This document shows positions 39,275 through 46,628 of a DNA stretch of 64,000 nt, piece by piece (positions within the stretch are counted from its first letter, which is position 1; the number at the start of each line of letters is the position of its first letter). The position numbers and the translations under genes were made by a program. The notes beneath the pieces are model-generated. The model searched no databases and was not told the DNA's origin. It saw only the letters and a program-made list of their open reading frames with translations. Source of the DNA: Mixophyes australis (taxonomy: Eukaryota; Chordata; Amphibia; Anura; Limnodynastidae); NCBI GenBank assembly GCA_036250195.1, contig JAVHZZ010000075.1, forward strand, positions 186,001 through 250,000. The letters are read 5' to 3'.

Positions 39275-40590
39275 CAATGGGTTTTGATTTTCTTTGGCGT
39301 TTCTACATTTTTGGCCCCCTCTTTTTCCTCGTCTAGTTGACTTAATTTGCGTTTTAATACTGGAGGGTCCAAACTCTGGGTGGGAATTTGTTCCAAAAAA
39401 CTCCCTCCCATGTTGTTAGAGGTGGTGGATTCTCCATTGATCTGTAAGGGATTATCTACTGATATTTCCACATCAGGTTCTACTATATTCAATTCAGGAT
39501 GGTGAGTTTGTGTACTAACCAATTCCTCTGTCTGGTTTATATCTTTCCTTTCTTTTAGTCCCATATTTTCTACCTGAAATGTCCCCTCATCTAAACTTAA
39601 ATGGCCTTTTGTTTCCTCTAAGGGATGATCAATTGTTACTTTGGATCTATCATGATTGGTCAATGATTTACAGTGGGATTCATGCCATCCTAATTGGAAG
39701 GACTCATAAACTAGTTGTTCATATTCCTCATTATCCGTATTACTCTCATATACCGAGAATATGGACGCATCTAATAACGACACTGAATGAGAGTCGTCCT
39801 CCATTTCTCCTACATCCTTTAATTTAATGCTCTTTGCATGTAGCAATTTCATATATTCTTGGTAGGTATACCCCAATTCAATATATCGTGGGGTTCTCTG
39901 GGTGGTAATTTTTTGTTGTTTATGTTGGATTTTCCGTTCATGGTCAACAGTGATTGGTTCTGAACATTGATTCTTTTGGATATCATCTCCATTTTTATTT
40001 TTGTTTTTGTTATTCCTGTTTCCTTGTACTCTACTAAACTTTTTATTCTTGGATATTTTTCGAAAATTGTTTGAGGGGCTTGTTATAGCTTCTAAATCCC
40101 TTTTAATTTTCCCCTCTTTCTTTTTGATGATTCTCTGTTCCTCATCTAGTATCTTTTTCTTAATTACTAACAGTAGATCTTGGTATCCTGCATTGTTGTA
40201 ATATACACTCATATTTGCTTCTATATCCTGAATATCTCTATGGATATCTATCATTACAGATTTTTGATTTTCTATCAATATATTCATTAAAGATAAGGAA
40301 CATTCCAACAAAGTATTCTGCCATTTTTCCTGAAACGTTACACTTATATTAGTTGTGGTTGGTATTTTCTTAATTTTAAGTCCCTTAGGTACTAATTTTT
40401 GTTTCACATACCATTCTAATGTATTAATATTCCACCATAATTTCACCTCTTTCATCAGTAATTTTTCCAATTTCAAGGTATTCTGGCAGAAATCTTGATT
40501 ATGTGCTGTATATACTCTGTTTGTTTCAAATTTACCAAATAATTCACTGGTGAGGGTCTCCCTATATTGAACATTCAATGTTGTCTCCAT
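39274..40590 (-). CDS. PLE ORF1: putative nucleic-acid-binding accessory protein (copy 2)
   Basis: The 438-aa frame is intact and identical to the other two copies. It begins with ATG at 40590 and ends in the shared stop/start with ORF2. Confidence 0.85.
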   Translation of the reverse strand: METTLNVQYRETLTSELFGKFETNRVYTAHNQDFCQNTLKLEKLLMKEVKLWWNINTLEWYVKQKLVPKGLKIKKIPTTTNISVTFQEKWQNTLLECSLSLMNILIENQKSVMIDIHRDIQDIEANMSVYYNNAGYQDLLLVIKKKILDEEQRIIKKKEGKIKRDLEAITSPSNNFRKISKNKKFSRVQGNRNNKNKNKNGDDIQKNQCSEPITVDHERKIQHKQQKITTQRTPRYIELGYTYQEYMKLLHAKSIKLKDVGEMEDDSHSVSLLDASIFSVYESNTDNEEYEQLVYESFQLGWHESHCKSLTNHDRSKVTIDHPLEETKGHLSLDEGTFQVENMGLKERKDINQTEELVSTQTHHPELNIVEPDVEISVDNPLQINGESTTSNNMGGSFLEQIPTQSLDPPVLKRKLSQLDEEKEGAKNVETPKKIKTH

Positions 40591-41342
40591 GCTGTTCTAA
40601 AAGGGTTAAAGCTAATTGTAAATTATATCTCCTTACACCAGTTTACATATAATAGTGACAATACACAAACACATAAACATACCATATATACTGGATGAGC
40701 TGCTATAATCCCAAGTGGAAGAAACACAATTGTATATAACATATAATAGGGATAAGCGCTCTAATCCTGTAATGACAAAAACACCTTGCCACAAGCTGCA
40801 CGCAGAGAGACTCTCCCAGGACCTCAAGTAAAATTGCAAATAGTTTCTGCAGCGCTCAGTGACGGTACATGTAACAAACCACATCTACATACACACTTAA
40901 AACAGTACTTTAGCGCGTAGAATTAATATATGGTGTTCCACAACGATAAATGCACTAATGTCTCTCCAGCTCTCAGGTAGACTTGACTCTAATCAATATA
41001 GTTAATAAAGCATAAATACCATTGTAGGCTCAATTCTGAACAAAAAGTGTTACTCTGTTTGATGGTATCCGTCCTCCCAAGAACTGCAGTTTATGTATTA
41101 AATCCGTAATGCATCTGATGATAACCACTGTGTTCCTGGAGAAAGGCTGGCCGCCTGATGGTAAGCGCTGATTGTTGTGTCAAAATCCAGCCAACAGAAT
41201 GCAATCAGGGGATTCTGGGTGTTGTAGGCTGTATCTTGGATCCTCCGGCAGTTTGCTCTGATGAATCTGTGACCACCGTCAGTGCCCTTCTGATCCTCAT
41301 ACACAAACCAGGGAAGACCAAAGTAATCAATCAGTAAAAAAC

Positions 41343-41348
41343 TTTATT
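41343..41348 (-). terminator. Poly(A) signal AATAAA, truncated unit/monomer 2 boundary
   Basis: AATAAA on the minus strand, 65 nt past the predicted ribozyme cut of this boundary. Confidence 0.4.
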
Positions 41349-41398
41349 CACCATTACAAAGTACATTAGTACTTACACTGAGGTAATGTTCAAGATGT

Positions 41399-41459
41399 TC
41401 ATTATAACTCCTCAACGCGTTTCGTCCCCATGTGAGACTTTATCAAGAGTGAGCAATGA
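41399..41459 (-). ncRNA. Hammerhead-like ribozyme, minus copy 3
   Basis: Same sequence as at 44443-44503. The predicted cut is between 41414 and 41413. Confidence 0.6.
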
Positions 41460-41473
41460 TTAATCTGGCTGCC

Positions 41474-41503
41474 TTATATACTCATTAAAACCCTTTTGAT
41501 TGG
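41474..41503 (-). promoter_or_regulatory. TATA/CCAAT promoter, minus copy 3
   Basis: TATATAA (41474-41480) and CCAAT (41499-41503) would drive the intact monomer 2. Confidence 0.45.
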
Positions 41504-41884
41504 TCAATACTGATTCTTATGATTAACTCATTGTGCACTTGATCCTAGCATTGGTTAGTTCCTATTTGTTCTTAATACATTCTTTCAATAAAAATACTAA
41601 ATGAAATTAATTAAAATAAACATCAATAAAAATTAAAACATTATATCCTTAATCTGTTCATTAAAAATGATAATAAATACTAAGTGTATACTTGATAATC
41701 AATATAATCTATGGTATCAATCACAAGATTAGATACACATATAGGGTTATATTCAGTAATCATTATATAATATAAATTGCAAGTTTAAATAAATATATGA
41801 ACATATAGTACATCAGTCATAACTACAAATGGGGCTTACACTACATTACATCTGATATATTAAAGGGTGACTGCCCCTATCACT

Positions 41885-42570
41885 TTACAATAATGAGTTA
41901 ATTTCGAAGTCGATGTTCATCCCCCTAGGGGCTAAAGTCTTCAACTTGAACATCCACTTCATTTCCTCTTTGTTCAACTTCTTGATGGAATCGCCTCCCC
42001 TCCAATCTGACTTAATTTGAGTTAATGCCATGAATTTTAAACCAATGGGGTTTCCTCCATGGTGTTCTGCAAAGTGCTGCGATACACTATGCAGCATATT
42101 CAATTTCTTAATATTCCGAATATGTTCACCAATACGGATTTTTAATTTTCGTATGGTTCGACCCACATATTGGGTATGACATGGGCATTCAAGTAAATAG
42201 ACTACACTTTTACTGCTACAGTTAAGATGTTGTTTCACTTTAAATTGTTCTAATGTTTGGTTGGATTGAAATACACTAACAGGTTTATTGGATCTAAAAC
42301 CCAAACATTTACAATTAGTACATGTACCACAGTAATAAAAACCCCCTTTTTGGGATAAATCTGTAAGCCAATTCTTTGGTTCTGATGTTCCAGGTATATA
42401 GCTATGTGTAATTTTCAATGCCAAGTTAGGTGCTCTACGAAACACCAATCTCGGTTTGAGAGGTAAGATAGTATGAAGTTGTTCATCCTTCAATAACACA
42501 TGCCAGTGTCGATTGAGGATCTTCCTCAATTGTGGAACCGATCTTGAATATTGGGTTATAAACAAAGGTT
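41885..42570 (-). pseudogene. PLE ORF2 fragment: cysteine cluster and GIY-YIG endonuclease only
   Basis: The fragment retains ORF2 codons 544-770 in frame, with the last two bases of codon 543. It covers the C-terminal part of the linker, the cysteine cluster (residues 623-631) and the GIY-YIG endonuclease. It has no start codon, ORF1 or RT motifs. It is broken by the junction at 42570 and is a truncation product rather than a decayed gene, since the remaining codons match the intact copies. Confidence 0.85.
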
Positions 42571-42571
42571 T
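42571..42571. other. Head-to-head junction of the two PLE arms
   Basis: Sequence through 42570 (caaaggtt) matches the minus-strand element, and sequence from 42572 (accaacct) matches the plus-strand element. The single T at 42571 fits neither parent. The two arms begin at different ORF2 positions, codon 543 on the left and codon 290 on the right. The right breakpoint falls inside the 3' arm of the hairpin present at 47475-47501 in intact copies. Confidence 0.85.
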
Positions 42572-44017
42572 ACCAACCTATATACGGTAATAGATCATCA
42601 ACAGGGATTAACAAGCTCGAGACATTTTCTTGAAAATATAGGCAGTTTGCCACAGACTCAAATTGATTTTATTTTAGACTGCATGGCGTTTATACTACAC
42701 CATAATTACTTGTGGTATGAGGGGACATACTACCTCCAGACACGAGGCACAGCAATGGGCACCAGGTTTGCTCCGAGTTATGCTAATTTGTTTATGAGTA
42801 AGTGGGAGGAGGAATACATCTGGTCCTCCCACAGATTCGGAGCAAGCCTGGTGCTCTGGAGGCGGTATATAGATGACGTCCTCATAGTTTGGAAAGGAAC
42901 ACGCACGCAATTGGATGAATTCTTAGAATATATAAATCATAATCAGAATAATCTTGTTTTCACCCATACTTGTAGTCAAAATAAAGTAGAATATTTAGAT
43001 CTAGAGATATACGCAGAAGGGAATCTTTTGAAAACCAAAACATTTAATAAACCAGTAGATGTAAACGGATACATCTTGGCCACAAGTCACCATCACTATA
43101 ATTGGCTAACAAATATCCCCCAGGGTCAGTTCCGTAGAATCCGAAGGAACTGTACGGATCTTGATGTATATAATGAACAAAGTATACAGTTGCGGGATAA
43201 ATTTCTCGAGAAAAAGTATGATTCTGATTTAGTGACAAGAGCTTATGAGACCAATAGAGATATAGATCGTTCTGTTTTGCTTCAATATAAGCCTAAATTA
43301 GATAATAACCAGGATACACAACAATTCCAAGAACCTTTGTTTATAACCCAATATTCAAGATCGGTTCCACAATTGAGGAAGATCCTCAATCGACACTGGC
43401 ATGTGTTATTGAAGGATGAACAACTTCATACTATCTTACCTCTCAAACCGAGATTGGTGTTTCGTAGAGCACCTAACTTGGCATTGAAAATTACACATAG
43501 CTATATACCTGGAACATCAGAACCAAAGAATTGGCTTACAGATTTATCCCAAAAAGGGGGTTTTTATTACTGTGGTACATGTACTAATTGTAAATGTTTG
43601 GGTTTTAGATCCAATAAACCTGTTAGTGTATTTCAATCCAACCAAACATTAGAACAATTTAAAGTGAAACAACATCTTAACTGTAGCAGTAAAAGTGTAG
43701 TCTATTTACTTGAATGCCCATGTCATACCCAATATGTGGGTCGAACCATACGAAAATTAAAAATCCGTATTGGTGAACATATTCGGAATATTAAGAAATT
43801 GAATATGCTGCATAGTGTATCGCAGCACTTTGCAGAACACCATGGAGGAAACCCCATTGGTTTAAAATTCATGGCATTAACTCAAATTAAGTCAGATTGG
43901 AGGGGAGGCGATTCCATCAAGAAGTTGAACAAAGAGGAAATGAAGTGGATGTTCAAGTTGAAGACTTTAGCCCCTAGGGGGATGAACATCGACTTCGAAA
44001 TTAACTCATTATTGTAA
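42572..44017 (+). pseudogene. PLE ORF2 fragment: RT from motif A onward plus GIY-YIG endonuclease
   Basis: The fragment carries ORF2 codons 290-770 in frame to the normal TAA. It starts two residues after the catalytic Asp288 of motif A, so one of the three RT active-site aspartates is missing. Motif B, YIDD, the cysteine cluster and the endonuclease remain. The frame is open upstream across the junction to a TGA at 42545-42547, but no ATG precedes the element sequence. It is a 5' truncation product and is unlikely to be translated into active RT. Confidence 0.85.
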
Positions 44018-44398
44018 AGTGATAGGGGCAGTCACCCTTTAATATATCAGATGTAATGTAGTGTAAGCCCCATTTGTAGTTATGACTGATGTACTATATG
44101 TTCATATATTTATTTAAACTTGCAATTTATATTATATAATGATTACTGAATATAACCCTATATGTGTATCTAATCTTGTGATTGATACCATAGATTATAT
44201 TGATTATCAAGTATACACTTAGTATTTATTATCATTTTTAATGAACAGATTAAGGATATAATGTTTTAATTTTTATTGATGTTTATTTTAATTAATTTCA
44301 TTTAGTATTTTTATTGAAAGAATGTATTAAGAACAAATAGGAACTAACCAATGCTAGGATCAAGTGCACAATGAGTTAATCATAAGAATCAGTATTGA

Positions 44399-44428
44399 CC
44401 AATCAAAAGGGTTTTAATGAGTATATAA
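44399..44428 (+). promoter_or_regulatory. Putative RNA polymerase II promoter: CCAAT and TATA boxes
   Basis: CCAAT lies at 44399-44403 and TATATAA at 44422-44428. A further ccaat is at 44348-44352. With the usual TATA-to-start distance of about 30 nt, initiation would fall near 44450, inside the 5' strand of ribozyme stem I. A transcript starting there would have an incomplete ribozyme at its 5' end, while a read-through transcript from the unit upstream would carry the whole motif. No experimental start site is known. Confidence 0.5.
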
Positions 44429-44442
44429 GGCAGCCAGATTAA

Positions 44443-44503
44443 TCATTGCTCACTCTTGATAAAGTCTCACATGGGGACGAAACGCGTTGAGGAGTTATAA
44501 TGA
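44443..44503 (+). ncRNA. Type I hammerhead-like self-cleaving ribozyme motif
   Basis: Stem I is open: tcatt(44443-44447)/aatga(44499-44503), gctc(44448-44451)/gagt(44492-44495) with one G-U, and ctc(44453-44455)/gag(44489-44491), with a bulged A and a 3-nt internal loop. Stem II is gtctc(44464-44468)/gggac(44474-44478) with a 5-nt loop. Stem III is two base pairs, with GAAA (44479-44482) leading into it and a 2-nt loop. The predicted cut is after T44488. The core reads ttgataa plus an extra A instead of ctgatga, so positions 3 and 8 are U and A rather than C and G, which preserves a Watson-Crick pair. Hammerheads are known in PLE terminal repeats. Activity of this variant is unproven. Confidence 0.65.
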
Positions 44504-44553
44504 ACATCTTGAACATTACCTCAGTGTAAGTACTAATGTACTTTGTAATGGTG

Positions 44554-44559
44554 AATAAA
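44554..44559 (+). terminator. Poly(A) signal AATAAA
   Basis: AATAAA is 66 nt past the predicted ribozyme cut and is followed by a T-run and the G/T-rich stretch ctggtttgtgtatg (44591-44604), as expected for a polyadenylation site. It lies well short of the actual ends of the inserted copies, so those ends were not made from RNA polyadenylated here. Confidence 0.45.
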
Positions 44560-45311
44560 GTTTTTTACTGATTGATTACTTTGGTCTTCCCTGGTTTGTG
44601 TATGAGGATCAGAAGGGCACTGACGGTGGTCACAGATTCATCAGAGCAAACTGCCGGAGGATCCAAGATACAGCCTACAACACCCAGAATCCCCTGATTG
44701 CATTCTGTTGGCTGGATTTTGACACAACAATCAGCGCTTACCATCAGGCGGCCAGCCTTTCTCCAGGAACACAGTGGTTATCATCAGATGCATTACGGAT
44801 TTAATACATAAACTGCAGTTCTTGGGAGGACGGATACCATCAAACAGAGTAACACTTTTTGTTCAGAATTGAGCCTACAATGGTATTTATGCTTTATTAA
44901 CTATATTGATTAGAGTCAAGTCTACCTGAGAGCTGGAGAGACATTAGTGCATTTATCGTTGTGGAACACCATATATTAATTCTACGCGCTAAAGTACTGT
45001 TTTAAGTGTGTATGTAGATGTGGTTTGTTACATGTACCGTCACTGAGCGCTGCAGAAACTATTTGCAATTTTACTTGAGGTCCTGGGAGAGTCTCTCTGC
45101 GTGCAGCTTGTGGCAAGGTGTTTTTGTCATTACAGGATTAGAGCGCTTATCCCTATTATATGTTATATACAATTGTGTTTCTTCCACTTGGGATTATAGC
45201 AGCTCATCCAGTATATATGGTATGTTTATGTGTTTGTGTATTGTCACTATTATATGTAAACTGGTGTAAGGAGATATAATTTACAATTAGCTTTAACCCT
45301 TTTAGAACAGC

Positions 45312-46628
45312 ATGGAGACAACATTGAATGTTCAATATAGGGAGACCCTCACCAGTGAATTATTTGGTAAATTTGAAACAAACAGAGTATATACAGCACA
45401 TAATCAAGATTTCTGCCAGAATACCTTGAAATTGGAAAAATTACTGATGAAAGAGGTGAAATTATGGTGGAATATTAATACATTAGAATGGTATGTGAAA
45501 CAAAAATTAGTACCTAAGGGACTTAAAATTAAGAAAATACCAACCACAACTAATATAAGTGTAACGTTTCAGGAAAAATGGCAGAATACTTTGTTGGAAT
45601 GTTCCTTATCTTTAATGAATATATTGATAGAAAATCAAAAATCTGTAATGATAGATATCCATAGAGATATTCAGGATATAGAAGCAAATATGAGTGTATA
45701 TTACAACAATGCAGGATACCAAGATCTACTGTTAGTAATTAAGAAAAAGATACTAGATGAGGAACAGAGAATCATCAAAAAGAAAGAGGGGAAAATTAAA
45801 AGGGATTTAGAAGCTATAACAAGCCCCTCAAACAATTTTCGAAAAATATCCAAGAATAAAAAGTTTAGTAGAGTACAAGGAAACAGGAATAACAAAAACA
45901 AAAATAAAAATGGAGATGATATCCAAAAGAATCAATGTTCAGAACCAATCACTGTTGACCATGAACGGAAAATCCAACATAAACAACAAAAAATTACCAC
46001 CCAGAGAACCCCACGATATATTGAATTGGGGTATACCTACCAAGAATATATGAAATTGCTACATGCAAAGAGCATTAAATTAAAGGATGTAGGAGAAATG
46101 GAGGACGACTCTCATTCAGTGTCGTTATTAGATGCGTCCATATTCTCGGTATATGAGAGTAATACGGATAATGAGGAATATGAACAACTAGTTTATGAGT
46201 CCTTCCAATTAGGATGGCATGAATCCCACTGTAAATCATTGACCAATCATGATAGATCCAAAGTAACAATTGATCATCCCTTAGAGGAAACAAAAGGCCA
46301 TTTAAGTTTAGATGAGGGGACATTTCAGGTAGAAAATATGGGACTAAAAGAAAGGAAAGATATAAACCAGACAGAGGAATTGGTTAGTACACAAACTCAC
46401 CATCCTGAATTGAATATAGTAGAACCTGATGTGGAAATATCAGTAGATAATCCCTTACAGATCAATGGAGAATCCACCACCTCTAACAACATGGGAGGGA
46501 GTTTTTTGGAACAAATTCCCACCCAGAGTTTGGACCCTCCAGTATTAAAACGCAAATTAAGTCAACTAGACGAGGAAAAAGAGGGGGCCAAAAATGTAGA
46601 AACGCCAAAGAAAATCAAAACCCATTGA
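45312..46628 (+). CDS. PLE ORF1: putative nucleic-acid-binding accessory protein
   Basis: The 438-aa protein has no recognised catalytic domain. Residues 39-107 contain a KLWW (50-53), VPKG (67-70) and CSLSLM (97-102) pattern resembling, from memory, the upstream ORF of some vertebrate PLEs. Residues 85-170 are predicted by eye to be helical and possibly coiled-coil, ending in a strongly basic stretch (144-164). A second basic, Asn/Lys-rich region spans 175-200. The middle (260-300) is acidic and serine-rich. The C-terminus has KRK (413-415) and PKKIK (432-436), which could form a bipartite nuclear-localisation signal. A role in binding element RNA and bringing it to the nucleus is inference. 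The start is an ATG preceded by an 823-nt leader. The TGA stop overlaps the ORF2 ATG as TGATG. All three copies in the window are identical in protein sequence. Confidence 0.85.
   Translation: METTLNVQYRETLTSELFGKFETNRVYTAHNQDFCQNTLKLEKLLMKEVKLWWNINTLEWYVKQKLVPKGLKIKKIPTTTNISVTFQEKWQNTLLECSLSLMNILIENQKSVMIDIHRDIQDIEANMSVYYNNAGYQDLLLVIKKKILDEEQRIIKKKEGKIKRDLEAITSPSNNFRKISKNKKFSRVQGNRNNKNKNKNGDDIQKNQCSEPITVDHERKIQHKQQKITTQRTPRYIELGYTYQEYMKLLHAKSIKLKDVGEMEDDSHSVSLLDASIFSVYESNTDNEEYEQLVYESFQLGWHESHCKSLTNHDRSKVTIDHPLEETKGHLSLDEGTFQVENMGLKERKDINQTEELVSTQTHHPELNIVEPDVEISVDNPLQINGESTTSNNMGGSFLEQIPTQSLDPPVLKRKLSQLDEEKEGAKNVETPKKIKTH

Larger units (their letters stand above)
36491..41413 (-). mobile_element. 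Complete PLE monomer 2 (left arm, inner)
   Basis: This 4923-bp unit is in direct tandem with monomer 1, with ORF1 at 39274-40590 and ORF2 at 36962-39274. Both predicted proteins match monomer 1 residue for residue. Confidence 0.85.
40591..41884 (-). other. Intergenic region between truncated unit 3 and monomer 2
   Basis: This is the third minus-strand copy of the 1294-bp intergenic region, with the same promoter, ribozyme motif, AATAAA and leader. The 83-codon leader frame is at 40633-40884. It separates the truncated ORF2 fragment at the palindrome centre from the intact ORF1 of monomer 2. Confidence 0.75.
41414..42570 (-). mobile_element. 5'-truncated PLE unit, left side of the junction
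   Basis: Only the 3' part of a monomer is present, from codon 543 of ORF2 to the ribozyme cut. It ends at the head-to-head junction. The missing part includes ORF1 and the whole reverse transcriptase catalytic region. Confidence 0.85.
42572..44488 (+). mobile_element. 5'-truncated PLE unit, right side of the junction
   Basis: The unit holds the ORF2 fragment, the 3' UTR and the promoter/ribozyme region, up to the predicted cut. It lies in direct tandem with the complete monomer 44489-49411. Confidence 0.85.
44018..45311 (+). other. Intergenic region between truncated right unit and monomer (3' UTR, promoter, ribozyme, 5' leader)
   Basis: This 1294-bp region acts as the pseudo-LTR-like part of the element. 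In order it holds an AT-rich 3' UTR (44018-44398), CCAAT and TATA boxes, the ribozyme motif, AATAAA with a downstream G/T-rich stretch, and a leader to the ORF1 ATG. In the leader, 44598-44804 is open but starts with GTG. An ATG frame at 45018-45269 (83 codons, ending 42 nt before ORF1) has a hydrophobic C-terminal third; it could be an upstream ORF, and no homology is recognised. Confidence 0.75.

Noticed and set aside
44598..44804. 68-codon frame downstream of the ribozyme motif
   Set aside because: It starts only at GTG and contains no ATG, so eukaryotic translation is unlikely.
45018..45269. 83-codon ATG frame in the ORF1 leader (also at 35710 and 40633)
   Set aside because: It is short, has no recognised homology and sits in a leader. 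It is mentioned as a possible upstream ORF but not called as a gene.
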